Assembly (NCBI GenBank): GCA_021018815.1
Contig: JAITYX010000052.1
Coordinates: forward strand, 3,524,501 to 3,588,500
Direction: 5' to 3'
Source: Talinum fruticosum
Taxonomy: Eukaryota; Streptophyta; Magnoliopsida; Caryophyllales; Talinaceae
DNA length: 64,000 bases
The notes beneath the pieces were generated by a model. That model saw only the letters and a program-made list of their open reading frames with translations. It had not been told where the DNA came from and made no database searches. Below are positions 36,011 to 49,200 of the stretch, piece by piece (position 1 is the first letter of the stretch; every line of letters starts with the position of its first letter). Made by a program: the position numbers and the translations under genes.

Positions 36011-39000
36011 TTCGAATATATAATGGTACTAGTAATGATAAATTAGCTCAAATTGGAAAACCCCAAGTACGATTGATTCTCTGGGTATTTGATTTGATTT
36101 GGTCTGGGGTTTTTGCTCTGTACTTTGCTTCTGTGATTTGGGCTTTCCCCTTTTGCAGATTTGTACTAAATACAAGGGGACAGAGGAAAGAGAGGGGGAA
36201 GAGAGAGAGGGAATGGGCAAATAGGGGAAGGGACTGGGGCCAAGGAGAGAAAGAGAGTGCCTGGTTTATCATACGCAAGACCACATGGCTTTTGCCATAT
36301 TTACGCGCTTTTTTTTGCCTTTTCTTTTTCTCCTCCATCTCCTTCTTCTTCCTCCTTTTTGGGTGCTTAATGCTTGTGGTTCATGGATCACCCTATCCCA
36401 TTTGAATGGTGCGCAGAACCAGATTATGCTCAACAATGTCCATCAATAATAATAATAATAATAACAATAAATAATAATAATAATAATAATAATTTGTACT
36501 TGAGAGTATAAGGATATTAGTATTAATAAAACCGACCCGACACACAATATCTAAATCGAATCACTAATATCGTAGTCAAACCGGTACTTGAGAGTATAAG
36601 GCTAAATGATTTTGACACTAGCACCCAAGCAACCCGATTCGTGAACTGAACTCGAAAATGACTTGGCTTGACTCATACTTAATTAACGTGATCCAATTTA
36701 ATCTACATGACTAGTTCTGAAGTAAATCAAAGACAAACTTCCCACATTCAAATTAATTCGTACCCAATTTAGTATACATGAGAAAATCCATAGTGTTTGA
36801 GAAATTATATCCTTAGGATGTTTAAATTAAAGGGTAAGTTTAGACTCATTAAAATAAAACAAATTAAATCAAATTTAATAATGAATATCCTTCCCTACCT
36901 GGTTAGCCACATGTTTGTTATGTTAATAAAAAATTTATAATATATGTTTATTTCAAAATTCTATCACAATTTTTAATATGAAAGCCACATTTTGCATTAG
37001 TCATTTACCAATTATGTTTGTACAAGTAAAAGGAAAGTGTTTTAAAAGATCATAGAAGTTAGAATATTTGAACTAAAGAATGAAATTTCACAAAATAATA
37101 AGCTCACCTAATTGAACACATTTTCAAATGTAACCCAAGAGCAACCCGTTTGAAATTTAGACTTACGAAAATTGACAAAAATCGATCTCTACCCGACTCG
37201 ATTTGCATGCATGAGATCCAATTTCTAATGCAAATCATTTGCAAATCAAAGTTGACTTGTATTGAGTTGATCTAACAGGTCACAAATCGAAATAGATTTG
37301 ACTCGAACTTCAATCAAACCAAATTAGTACTATATAATCTAAATATGATTGACAAGAATAGTTAATCCAAATTCAAACTTCATCATAATTGAACTTATAT
37401 ACCCAATCAAAATATAGTCGATCGATGATTAACTTTAACTTAATCAAAATTCAATTGGTATGTAACTAAATCATATGGCTATTTGTGAACCCAAGATAGG
37501 ACTCCACAAAGAGAGGGATAAGGAATAATGTGACTAGTGGCGAAGTTGAAACATTACACTATGCATATAAAACATGATAAGTATTCTACCTTTTTTTAAT
37601 ATGCCAAAGTTGTTTATCGAGAAAATTCATATATTTTTATTAACCGAGATGTGAGTGGAGTATAAATATAAAAATTGTATAGTATTTGAATACAAATCTC
37701 AAATGAATCTTCTATATTTTAGTAATGAAATGAACCAAAATTCATAATATTAGCTCAATTTTAATTGTCATTTTGTATAAATCCCCTTTTATTTAGTAGG
37801 ATTATTTTATTTTCCATTTTTATGTATTTTCCCCTTATGGTCCCTTGACTCATTAATTCATATGTTAATACATTATTATGTATTTATGCTTTATGCAGCA
37901 CATCTAATGCTTTCCATCTATTTCTATAAATAAGGTAATACTTGCTCAACAAGTCATGGCCGTTTGTGTTGTGTATTATATATATAGTGTGCACTTTTTG
38001 CAAATTGAGCGAAAATTTTAAGGTTGTTAAATAAAGAAATTTTAGCTTTTTGAGGGTCCATGAAATTGGGGCCACCCATGATCAATGTATTTCTACAACT
38101 TGTGTGAAAGTGATTGAGTGTACATATTTTCCACATTTTCATCCTCCATCCCTTTGTGGGTACGCTCCTTGTATAAATATATATAAGTAATTTATTTATA
38201 TTGAGGTGACTGTTGAATTGATCTGACTAATTAAACTTAACTCGATTACAATGAGTAATAACTCGATGTAACAATGATTGGTTCTTTTCGAGATAAGACA
38301 AACTCATTCATTAAATTGGCTCATGTCAATATCTAAATCCATAAAATTTAATCATTTCGTAATTGAAATAGGATGTAGTGAAAACCAAACACAATGAAAC
38401 CCTGGCCAAAGACATCGTTCACAGTTCATATATTATCGTGTCCTATAAAATTAAAAACGACAATTTTAAGTGTGAATTGTGCTTTTACGGACTTTAGAAA
38501 GTAGATAACAGTGAGGAAGTTAAGGAAGTTGACGACCTAATAACTAGATAACTCGACAAATGTGACAGTTGAAACCTCAATAAATGGATCCTTTCAAGAG
38601 ACCTACAAAACCCCTACTCTTTTCGACGGATTAATTAACTTCATATACATCTTTTTGATAGAATGTCCAACATAATATCCTTTAATCCTAGCCATAGACA
38701 TGGGGGAACAAAAACTTTTAGCACAAGCTATAATATGGAATTTAAGGATAATGTTGGTATGTGTGGCCCATACGTACAAGGGGGTGGGGGTACTGAGTCT
38801 CCCACAATGAACATGCTGATGGAAGTATGAGGAGGGAGAGAAGAAGATCAATTTGAGAGTGATGATTACATTACAAGCCTACCTCAGGCATTTACAATAT
38901 TATATGTTCTAGAGAAGAATTTCCGTATTATTTGCATCATAACATATCATATGATATCATACGTGCTTTTGTCAAGAAAGATAAGAAGATAAAACCCCAA

Positions 39001-40660
39001 GTCTTTTTGGAGGACCATAATTTTAATTTCTAGGAAAAGACATCGAAAAATTGTCACCACCAATAATATCGGCTTTGGTTACGTGAGCATAAATAAAGCA
39101 AAGTCAAGCACCAATTTGCACCCATTTTTGTTCTTTTATGGGCCATTCGGTTTGTGTGTCAATCCAAATAGACTATACATGTATAGCACCAACTAGTGGA
39201 TTTGATAAAATTTCTGTAGACTGATTTATCTGAATTGATGATGACTTAAAATTAAATTCTATTTAAGTTAGAAATATGCTATATGAAAAGGAATTTATGT
39301 TCAATTTAAATTGATCCGACCTTATAGTCAAGCTAATTTGAAATTTTCCCCTAGTATTTTGCAAAGTAGATTTGACCAATTTAACTTTTTTTTTTTTTTT
39401 TTGTCATGAGGACCCATAAAGAATAATATAGTATAATTACATTAGAATGGAGGAAGAAAAATCGATATTGAGAGTTAATATACTTAGTACCTCAGCCTTA
39501 ATCAATAAGATGAAACCTCATTACCGATTAACTATTATTACAATGATTGAGAAATGACTTAACCCAAAAGCAAATCAAACAATCCACTTCTACTGATAAG
39601 AATAATGGCTCCAATTTATGTGGTTTTCTCGTAATTGATTAAGAGTACAAAACATATCTTGAACCTTCAATTATCACTTAAACTTTGGGCAAGTTAATTT
39701 TTGAATACAATATTAGGCCGTTTCCGAATGGAACATATCACAAACTCCATATTGAATTATTCAGCAAAGTAAGGAATAACCTTTATAATAGCGAAGTTTT
39801 AAGTCCAAAGGACATATCATATGCGTCCATCGTCTCAAACTCTTAATTGAGTTGGTTTTTGAATAATCATAAAAAGAAAATAATTAATTTTTGTATTGTC
39901 AAATCAAATGATTAAAAAAGATTTAGGAACTATAATTAGAAAAAATCTGTACAAGGTTTAGGATGTCGACATCCATATCTTAAAATATACTATATTTAGA
40001 AAGAGAATTTTTTAATAAGAAAAAAATAAAGAAAAACCAAAATACAAAATCATTTCATTCTTTTTAATAATCAGATTCTTCATTCAACTCCGGTTGAAAA
40101 AGAATAAATTGGCTTGATACGACTTGAAAACCAAATGAAGCTTCAAATTTTAGGTCGAATGTTGAATTAGTTCATTCAATACTCTTTTTACAAATTTATT
40201 TTATACGCTAGCTAGTTACAACATAGCTCTCATAATTAATGTCATTCATAATCCCAAAAAAGGAAAAAAACCTCAGTCTCTCCTATATTAAATAACAGAA
40301 CAATGATTATTTATTTTTTGATGAACAAGATTCTCAAGAAGATCAAGTGTCAGCTCTATTTATTTGGAACAAGTACACCGTATAAGGTAACACTGAAGGC
40401 CCGCGAAGGGAATACCTTTAAGATAGCGGAGGTAGTAGATGAGTAATCTTAGACGATCAAGTAAATGTGTAGGAGTTAAATAATTCAATCAGTAGAGACT
40501 GTGTTAACCTTTGCACCTCGTTCACACAAAAACAGATGAGCGAGCACATAATCCAAGACATGGATCTATGTGCAAATAACCCCATATGGGCCCCTCATGT
40601 AGGAGGGAAAGATCCTCTTAAAACTCATCCACGTCAAGCACGCTGACCCCACTCCCTCCG
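36011..40660. other. MYB upstream region and long gene-poor stretch
   Basis: 36011-36400 is the probable leader and promoter of the minus-strand MYB gene, with GA-rich stretches. An AAT microsatellite lies at about 36448-36493. Beyond this I recognise no gene: the DNA is AT-rich with many stops in all frames and short unremarkable reading frames only. A T-run lies at 39388-39403. Confidence 0.45.
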
Positions 40661-40669
40661 AGGGCCATA

Positions 40670-40855
40670 CATGACAAGGCCATATGGGATGAAGAGTTTG
40701 TTAAAGGTAGTTGACTTCGACACCCTCCGTGACCTCATATTGGCCGCAAATTACTTGGATGTTAGAGGGGCTCCTAGCCTTATTTGCCTAAGAGTGGCTG
40801 AATTTATCAAAGGGAAGAGTCCCTCGGAGATAACACAGTTAGCGGAATTATTAAA
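40670..40855 (+). pseudogene. SKP1-like fragment, frameshifted
   Basis: The translation reads [12 protein letters not shown] and, after one extra base near 40706, [20 protein letters not shown] and [13 protein letters not shown]. This is the mid-region of SKP1/ASK proteins (WDxEFVKVD, [14 protein letters not shown], VADMIKGKxPEEI), the SCF ubiquitin-ligase adaptor. The N-terminal BTB-like part and the C-terminal F-box-binding tail (WAFE) are missing and the frame is broken, so this is a dead fragment. Plants carry many ASK pseudogenes. Confidence 0.8.
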
Positions 40856-40859
40856 AGTT

Positions 40860-41900
40860 ATTGTCAATAACTCAAGTTTATATTCCGTTTATTCAGTCTT
40901 TTACGTCTCATATATATATCCTTCAGAAATTTATTACAAGTTTTACCTTTTAACTGCGTAAAAACCATAAATAATACGGGTCTTATAGTTTAAGAATAGT
41001 ACTGATTAGTTTTCCATCCACTGAACGCATACTAATTAATAAGACATCAAATACAAAATTTTTCACTTTTGGGTGAAGATCCAAAAATTATTTCATTTTA
41101 TTTACGTTTTGTTCCTTCTGGAATTATTCATATGGATATCTTGGATTTTCATTTCATATGATTTGTAACTTGCAAAATAAATCATGAATGCATTTTTGAC
41201 ATCAAATCATTTGTACATTTATGCGGTTCCTCATCTTTTCTGATTTATGTAAGTTATTATAATTCAATTTGTAGCATAATTTTGTAGAATTTTATGTCCA
41301 CCAACATTTATATAGACTTAATAGTTTTGTTTAATTGAAATTACTTTTAGTGAATATAAATTATTTATGTGGAACTGAACTTATTTGAGCTTATCTGAAA
41401 TTATTTTTATTAATTTATGAATTTATTTTTACTTACCTAAACTTATTTCAGCGAATTGAACCTATTAGAACTTATTTTTGTACTTATTTTACTATATTTA
41501 GGGTCTGTTCGAAATTACATAAAAACTAAATAGAAACATTAACAAATAGAAACGAGTAGAAACGAACAAAAACGAGTAATAAAAAGAGAAGAAATGAACG
41601 AAACGCACGTAAAAGAATATAAATAAACAGAAATGAACAAAAATAAACAAAAACAGAAATAAATAATTATTTTTATGTGAATACGTATAAGCTTAACTTA
41701 TCTCAACTTATTCTAAAAATAATAATAATTTGAAAACAACAGGGCCTAAAGCAGTTTCTACCTCAAATTGGGGGTTCTCGACCTCATGGGATGAAAAAGA
41801 AACTTTTAAAAAAAAAAAAAAAAAAAAAAACAAACCGTTGGTAAATGCTGCATTGTTGGAGATGGAGGCCCAATCCTGATTGGGCTAGATGGGCCTGCCC
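40860..41900. other. intergenic with a MITE-like segment
   Basis: No gene was recognised. About 41500-41752 begins tttagggtctgttcg and ends aacagggcctaaa, an inverted pair. It is filled with gaaacgaacaaaaacgag-like motifs that reappear in the opposite orientation at 48135-48310. This suggests a MITE family, but target duplications could not be settled. A run of about 27 A bases lies at 41805-41830. Confidence 0.45.
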
Positions 41901-41914
41901 AGACGACGCGGAAA

Positions 41915-42107
41915 TACGCTTGGTTCTCTAATTCCTGAATTGCGCGCTCAATTGACCAACGGTTTTTAAGTTATAACATTCCTGCCCTTCAACAACCACT
42001 TCTGTTGCCCAAACAGAAACCTCTGAAATCCTCCCCAAGGAGAGAGAAAATCATCAACAAGAAACAATCAAAAGCTATTCCCCAATTCATACAGAGACTG
42101 AGTGAAG
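41915..42107 (+). promoter_or_regulatory. 5' region of UBL-B with block shared by UBL-D and UBL-E
   Basis: The segment contains ggttctctaattcctgaatt-gcgcgctcaat and then caacaaccacttctgtt and aaacctctgaaatcc. The same order occurs upstream of UBL-D (53435-53555) and UBL-E (63400-63515). This is either the homologous promoter and leader kept since duplication or a conserved control region. No TATA box was assigned. Confidence 0.6.
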
Positions 42108-43093
42108 ATGAATGTGATGTTCGATATGGTAAATGGGAGTTCATTCATAATGGAAGTAGGCACCTTCGACAGTGTTCTTGAGATGAAGCACAAGATTCAA
42201 AGCTTCACAGGCATACCCGTTTGGGAGCAGGTTCTTGACTTCGAGGGCAACCAGCTCCTTGATGACACTCGCAGTGTCCTTTCTTGTTTCATTGGCCCCG
42301 GTTCCCACGTCCTACTCCACATTATGAACCAGGACGAGTGCCAAGCTATGCCTCCATCTCTGCCTCTGCCTCTGCCACCATTAATGACAGTTGACTTCGT
42401 TGTCAGATTGCCCTACTCAACTCCCCGTTTCTCTCTTCCCATCGATCCCAGTGACTCTGTTCAGCAACTCAAACATATACTCCACACCCATGGTCAGTCA
42501 CTCTCTCTCCTTTTGTTTTAATTAGTCTTCCATTATCGGGGCAGTTGATTGTTGTGAGTGTAATCCCACAGTCGGGTAATCTGGGCAATATCAATGCAAA
42601 CTGCAAACTATTCTTGATCACCTTTTAAACTGTAATCGATATAACCTGGGTATTGATTGAAATAATTGAAACTAGTTCTTGATAATCTGAGCAACCAGCC
42701 TAATACTAAACAGGTGTGGATAACCTGGGTGTCAATAAGTAATTAGTGCAGTTCTTGATAAATTGATTGTGAAAATGTTTCTTGCAGCGATTCCTGGCGA
42801 CAGGCTGGGACTCTACATAAATGGGTTGATTGAGCTGGAGGATGACCACAAGTGCCTAAATGACTATGGGGTCTCTGATGGGTCTGTAATCGACGTCTTT
42901 ATCAAGCCATACCTCCCCATTCTGGACCAGTACAAGTACCAAGACTTGAAATTGCCTTTTCCTACTCCTGAGCCAGAGGCACCCAAGACAATCGAGATCC
43001 TTATTGTGGACCTCAGAGGAAATCCCCTGATCCCCATCAGCATGAACCTCACTGACTCTGTTCTGCACCTCAAACAGAAATTCCATGAGAAAC

Positions 43094-43145
<52 letters not shown>

Positions 43146-43883
43146 AGTGAGTGTCTCTGTCTCAAACACACACACACACACACACATCATGTCTCTCACA
43201 CATTATGTTTTAAGCAGTCTGTCATTGTCTGAACGGTTATCAAATTTACTGAGCAATTGATGTTCTAGGTTGTAATCTAATATAAAGCAGCCCTTGATAA
43301 TCAAAGCATTAATGTAACTCATGCTTAATCAGTTCTTGATAACCTGGGCATTAATATCGATATAAGTGTTTCTTGCAGGTGCTGGATTTTTTCCTACTGA
43401 TATGCAGGCACTGTACTTTGTGGATAAGAAAATTGAGCTGCAGGATGACAAGTGCTTAAGTGAGTATGGACTCTCAGATGGGGTTGCGATCACTGTGTTG
43501 AGTAAGCGATCCCCGCCCTCCGAAAGATTTAAGATTCAGGTGGTAACCCCGTGTAATTGGAGCCTGAATTTGGAAGTCACGTCTAGTGAGAAAGTGCGGG
43601 TAAAATTGGCATTCCTTTTAACTAAATTTTTTCCACCAACCTGATATATAGGATTTCACTCTTCCATTTGGATTGTGATGGCTTGTGTTTTTGAAAACAT
43701 CTAAAGGTACTAAGAAAGGAGATAGAGAGATTGGATAAGTGGCTGAAATTTGAGCTTTCACCAGGGTATGTCTTCACTAACAAGCAGAAAGTGATGGATG
43801 AGAAACGGAGTTTTAATCAGAATAAGGTCAATTGGGGTGATAAGATAGAGATTTCCAATGGGAATGTAAGCTTCCCAAATTGA
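42108..43883 (+). CDS. UBL-B: protein of four tandem divergent ubiquitin-like domains
   Basis: Exons 42108-42492, 42788-43096, 43379-43599 and 43707-43883 join without interruption to 363 residues. UBL1 (1-75) reads MNVMFDMVNGSSFIMEVGTF, VLEMKHKIQSFTGIPVWEQV, comparable with ubiquitin's LEVESSDTI..VKAKIQ..GIPPDQQ. UBL2 (about 90-169) has SDSVQQLKHIL and LGLYINGLIELEDD, LNDYGVSDGSVIDVFIKP. UBL3 (about 193-275) repeats this form (TDSVLHLKQKF, IELQDDKCLSEYGLSDGVAI). UBL4 (about 281-363) is the most diverged (FKIQVVTPCNWSLNLEV, GDKIEISNGN). Short Pro-rich linkers separate them. No domain ends in Gly-Gly, so conjugation is unlikely; a binding or scaffold role is an inference. Introns 1 and 2 are both phase 1 and interrupt UBL2 and UBL3 at the same place. 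The ATG at 42108 is favoured over any upstream codon because it opens the ubiquitin-like fold directly. Confidence 0.85.
43097..43185. repeat. CT then GT/AC microsatellites at the UBL-B intron 2 donor
   Basis: The 5' splice site ctcg/gtctctct is immediately followed by about 18 CT units, then short GT and CA runs. Tract length changes here would alter the donor context directly. Confidence 0.9.
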
Positions 43884-44430
43884 CCAACATCATCTCGAAG
43901 AGTAAGAGATTTTCAATGCGCCCATCACTCTAGAAACAACATCTACTAATGCTAGGCAGTGCACATTTACATTCTGGGGTAGCTTTTGCAGTTGTTACAT
44001 AGCGTATGGCTGTTTTTAACCTTTTGTTTCTCCCTTCCTTTAGGTTTTTCTTAAGATGTATTTAGGTCTAGGATGATACAAAGCAGTTTTAGCGCGGCTT
44101 TTGCATAGTTTTGGCTTTGATTTTTCTGCATGGAAAAAGACTTTAGTTCAACCCCCCCTTCTCTCTTTCCAGCTTCGTTATCAGTACTTCAGCCGAACCT
44201 GGTGCTCTATTGACTAAGAAGGGAAGCGGTCGTTGGACAAGACTCTGGACGAGTGACTATGAAGATTAATCAAAATCTTTAAGACATGTAAAAAGACTTT
44301 GAAACAGCACATCATTAACGATTTTAAGTAGTGGATTATGCATCATTAATAGATAGGACACTTTCATTGATCATCACCACAAATCCTATTTGGATAAACA
44401 GCAATACAACGACACACACATTTGTTACAA
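43884..44430. other. UBL-B 3' flank
   Basis: No gene was recognised. The part up to about 44130 resembles the region after UBL-D (cagtgcacatttacattct and gttgttacata compared with catgtttacattcttgcagg and gttgctacata), so it is shared 3' untranslated or flanking sequence of the family. Confidence 0.45.
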
Positions 44431-44461
44431 ATCTAAAACGTAGCGGAGAATTAATTTCATG

Positions 44462-44754
44462 ACACAATCACATTAGGGTACTGGGTAAATCGATTCAAAC
44501 CAAGTCAAACGCATACCAGTGAAGGTTATCAGGGCTTCAAAAATCGCACTGGAAACCACACTTCTTCTTCATACTACTACAACCTGGGCAGAAAAAAGAG
44601 AACAATCCAGAAGAAAAATTATGCAAAACCCAGAAAATGGGCAAAGCTTCTCACACGCCCAGAATTTTGTGTAATGATAGAGGCAAACCAAGTAAAACTA
44701 ATACTGATGATGATGATGTGTGTGTGTGTGTGTGTCTGAGTGTGTGTGAGAGTG

Positions 44755-44806
<52 letters not shown>

Positions 44807-44880
44807 TACCTGGACAGAAATGCGAAACCAATGGTTTGGAAGAATGGCGCCTTTCTTCAAGATGTCGCAAAAAGTTTCAA
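44462..44880 (-). pseudogene. decayed duplicate of the GAMYB-like gene
   Basis: Two separated pieces of the 34.5-36.0 kb MYB gene are recognisable in order. On the minus strand 44862-44808 reads LKKGAILPNHWFRISVQ, a deleted version of [11 protein letters not shown]...NKWARISAH, and is followed by an intron-like GT and a GA/CT microsatellite as in the intact gene. 44580-44470 reads KCGFQCDF then a stop, matching ECGFQWDI and the sequence after it. Keeping intron sequence shows a DNA-level duplication and not a processed copy. Most of the DNA-binding and central regions are gone. Confidence 0.75.
44725..44801. repeat. GT and GA microsatellites in the MYB pseudogene
   Basis: A GT run (44717-44735) and about 17 GA units (44769-44801) lie where the intact MYB gene has a shorter GA tract beside its exon 1 donor. 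Confidence 0.85.
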
Positions 44881-45719
44881 TTTTGGGTGTCTAGTTGTAG
44901 AAAAATGTAATTAGGTGAAAAAACATGTTTGGAAAATTACTTTTTAAGAAAATTCCTTTCCAAGAACAATGATTTTCATGAAAAAGAATATTCATTTAAA
45001 AAGTAAAAAGTTGAGTTTTGGGATACATCTCTAAAACTTATATCAAATTCCGCCTTTTTATATTTATTATCGCATATATAATCACCGAAATAATTCAATT
45101 AACTATTAACCAAAATATTTCGTCTCGCTAACCAAATGACGTCCAAATATAATATAATTTAATCGAATTAACTATTGACTATTAATGTATTCAAGAGTTT
45201 TTTTCAAAACACAAGAAAAAAAAATTGATCAAAATTTGTCAAAGGTTAATTAGTTTAACTTTCATTTGAGAGGTTAATTTTCAGAAAATTATTTTCTTTT
45301 CTACCAAATAGTATAAAGTATATATTTTTCTTTCAAACGATACTTTTCATAGAAAATTAATTTTTCACCAATCAAATACACCCTATGTTTGTATTTGATT
45401 TTATTGTTTTCCGCCTGGTTTTTTTTTTTTTTTTCCAACGACTAAAGAGGAATTTGTGACCTAACAATGTTCATACTTGGGATTTGGGAGATACACCGCT
45501 TAGAGCACATGCAGTGCAGCACGTGCGTCTAGCACAAGCTAGGTGGAGAGGCTCTCGTTTATCTTATATACTTTTAGGAGTATTTACTTTTCGCCATATA
45601 TCACAAGATGATTGGACGAACGGTGAAATAGGGAATGAATTTTTGGGCTTAATCTTCTTTTTGCTTTCTTGGGAGTATATACTCGGAGGAGCATTTCATA
45701 ATTTATAATTTTTTTTTGT

Positions 45720-46260
45720 AATAGGTAAAAAGGAGAAGTTGGCAAAAACTTAGACAACCTTTCTCACAAGGATTCTCGCCTAAATTATCATCCGCCACAA
45801 TACACGAAAGAGAAGGGGAGGGGGAATCATCCCAAATGGTTGGCGTAGAAATTGTGTGCCCGTAGTGAGCCAAGACTACCAGCCAGCAATTGCATTTGCT
45901 TCTCTCGAAAATATGATTGATACTCGCAATTTTGAAAGGCCGCCATCATCCGATTGATGTCCCGAATGATAAAATCGATTTTCCAAGGTGTTTATACCTT
46001 CCCTCGATACAGATCAATGATAATTAAATTATCACCTTCAATAGCAATAGAACCGATATTAGCTTTGAGAGCTTGTTGAATTCCAAATCTCAGTGCATTT
46101 GCTTCTCGCTACTAAAATTGACGTGTGACCTAACCTCGGCTGGTCCCGAATAAAGGAGCTTGCCCTGGTTATCTCTCAAAAGAAATCCCATAGCTGCAGA
46201 ATTATTTCTTAACGAACGGAGTTTGACATGACCGACTCTTGTCTTGTTCCATTTCATAAT
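45720..46260 (-). pseudogene. LINE-type RNase H-like remnant
   Basis: Minus-strand frames read LRNNSAAMGFLLRDNQGKLL, then in another frame ANALRFGIQQALKANIG and IAIEGDNLIIIDLYRGK, then PWKIDFIIRDINRMMAAFQN and a REANAIAGW-type stretch. This is the order of RNase H-like (RVT_3) motifs from plant LINEs. Frame changes and stops make it non-functional. It is the third such remnant in the window. Confidence 0.6.
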
Positions 46261-49200
46261 TTATAGTGGTGAGTACTCATGGACTGCAAATTTTTATATA
46301 TATCTAAGAGTTTATACTTTTAAGTATCCCATTGTTATTTTTGGTATATAAAATTTTTTTATTTATATAACTATCTCGTTAATATATATGTGAGAAGTAT
46401 ATATTTAGAGACACATATGAGACGTTTTGCTTATGAAAAAGTGTCTCTCACTAAATAGGTCCGCTTATCATGTATTAGCCATTGGCAAAAAACGGGCCAC
46501 TATTTTATTGGTTTGAAGTTTTTTTATTTTTATTTTTATTTTTTTTGTTTTAAAAAAATTCATATATTATAGTATTTGAAGTGATGAGTATTGTTTTATG
46601 AAAATAAACTTTTTTAAGATAGATAAAAAATGGCCCTTGTGTAATGCATCAATGTAGGCCTCCAATTTAAGAGTCTAAAATTGGCTCATCCACTTAAATT
46701 ACTCTTTAAAAAGGTGTATTTTTACCAATTTTTGTTTTTTTGTCCTTATCATTAGTTGAGTAATACCCATGAGAATAAAATCCTAAAAGTAAATACAAAC
46801 ACGTAAATTCTCTTGTAACTTAAAAAATTCAGAAAAAACAGGTGCTTGTCAACAAACTTCAAGTATTAAAATTTTAATTGAAACCGCATAAGAAGCCACA
46901 AGACCAAGAGAATACAATACTCAGACTTCCTCTTCGTAGACTTCTTTCAGATCACAAATCTTCCATATAAAAGCTTCCCAAGGAATGCTCAGAGATAAAT
47001 GTAGCCTACGTTTAGTCGAATAGAGATAATAGTCATGCTCGCAAAAATTCGCCTAATAATTGGGTTAGTATCGATTCAAAAACGTTTCAAACTAATTACG
47101 AAGGTTCTAAAAGATTCATACTTCAATTTTGAGCAATTGATTATGTCTAATTTAAAAACAGGTCTGATTTAGGGTTGTGAATCTACATGTAAATTGTTCG
47201 AATTTTGTCAATTAATTTGGATCCAGATAAATATGCACAAACTGAGTCCAAATAAATAAGTGGATCAATGTTCAAGTTACAAATATAATTTAGATCTAAA
47301 ATATCCAAAAATTCACTTCAAAAACACAGACAATCGGACAACTGGATGAATATGTTGAACAATCGGTATTTGAATCAAATTATAAGTCAGTGCAAAATCT
47401 TTGAAGTCCAAATCACAAACTCGAACAATTAAATGCATACATTAGACGTCGAAGGTCCTGTTCGGTAAAATGAGTCGCTTGAGTAGGCTGATAACCGTTT
47501 GTGTAGCCAATAGTTGTTCAATTTAGCAGTTACATAAATGTGTTCGGTAAATTTAGTGGTTGAATTAACTGATTATTGTAAATTGACGTAAAATGATATA
47601 GATAATTTGCCAAATATAAATTAATGAAGGGATATTTTTGTCGAAGAATATGAAACACTACTTTTAAATGTGAAAACCAATATTCTTAACTTTTCGTAAA
47701 AGCTACTTGAAACATTATAAGTTATTGCAAACGCTAGTTGAAACATTGCCTTACCGAACAATAATATTTGGTTAATTAATGTTTTGACTTGATTAAAACG
47801 CTAAAAGTTACTCAAAATGTCATTACCGAACATGCTCCAAGTTCATGTCCTTTGCCCACACAAATTTACAAAGGAATTAAACAATCAAACAATCCAAATC
47901 TACGATAAATTTTTTGTTATGCATAGCTATCATTGTCCTGCCTAAGTCCAAGGATCCAAAATGTATATATATTTTCAGAGAAGGGATTTCTTTTGTCTAA
48001 GTCGTATGGTTTTCTTGGGTGCTTTTCTTAATTTTGTGCTATGATTTGTTTGGTAGAATGTATTTGTGATCTTTAAAAAATAATTATAAAATAAAGGCAA
48101 GTGGAAGAGAAATGAGAGTTGGATATATTTTAGAGTTTATTTGAAATTACATAAAAATTACATATACTTATTTATTTCTGTTTATTTTTTATCTTTTCTA
48201 TTACTCATTTTTGTTCGTTTCGTTCATTTCTATTATTTACTGTTCATTTCTATTTGTTTTTATTTTTATTTGTGTTTATATTTTTTTTTTTTATACAACT
48301 TCAAATAGATCTAAGAAAAATCATTTAATTCTCGTTATGAAGTTGAAGACGGATTTCTAGAAACCATCCCCCACCCCCTTGAGTGTGATGAGAACATTGG
48401 AAAATTATTTTTCAGTAATTTGTATTGAAACACCCTTTATTTGTATTTAAAGTTTATGAAATGGCGCACTCTTGTATATAATAGTATCGGATCTATATAG
48501 TCGGACTATCATATATGTTTTTTATTTTTAAAAACTTGCGCTCCTATTTCTATGATTTACTTTAAAAGAAGATAACAGGGTGTTTGGTAAATGACTTTTT
48601 ACCTTTAAAAAGTTCTTTTTAACTCGTTTAACTCGGATCAAAAAGTTAATTGGACTATTTGGTAAAAAAAATTTGAAAAAGTTTTTTGACCCAAAAAGCT
48701 CTTTTATGGAAGAGCTTATTGCAATTAATACTTAAAGTTACTAGATTACCCTTTACATTTCGTTAAAATTATGCTAATTGTCATTGAAATTATACTTATA
48801 TGTAATTTTTTAATTTATATTCTACTAATTTTAGAACAATAATAGAGGATGATTATGAATATGTAAGTTAATTTTTTTATTTTAATATTTTCTATATTTT
48901 AACAAGTAATTTAATCTATCATAATAAATAAATAATTTTATCATATAAATTTCAAATATATTATTAAAAATAAGCTATGTATTAAATTGTGTAGAAGGTA
49001 TAAATATAATTTTATGTATTATATAATTCAATAATTGAGAAGAAATATGAATATGGAATAAAAATAATTATAATGTATAAAACAGTTAATGAAATTGAGT
49101 TATAGGTATAAATAGAATTTCATCAAACAATTTTGTTAGAAACAACTAATTTACCAAATACATTTTTCTTAAACAGCTAATGCAAATAACTAAGTCAAAC

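Noticed and set aside
43098..43200. Frames continuing UBL-B exon 2 into Ser/Leu repeats
   Set aside because: The run is the CT microsatellite of intron 2. Splicing at 43096/43379 restores the ubiquitin-like domain.
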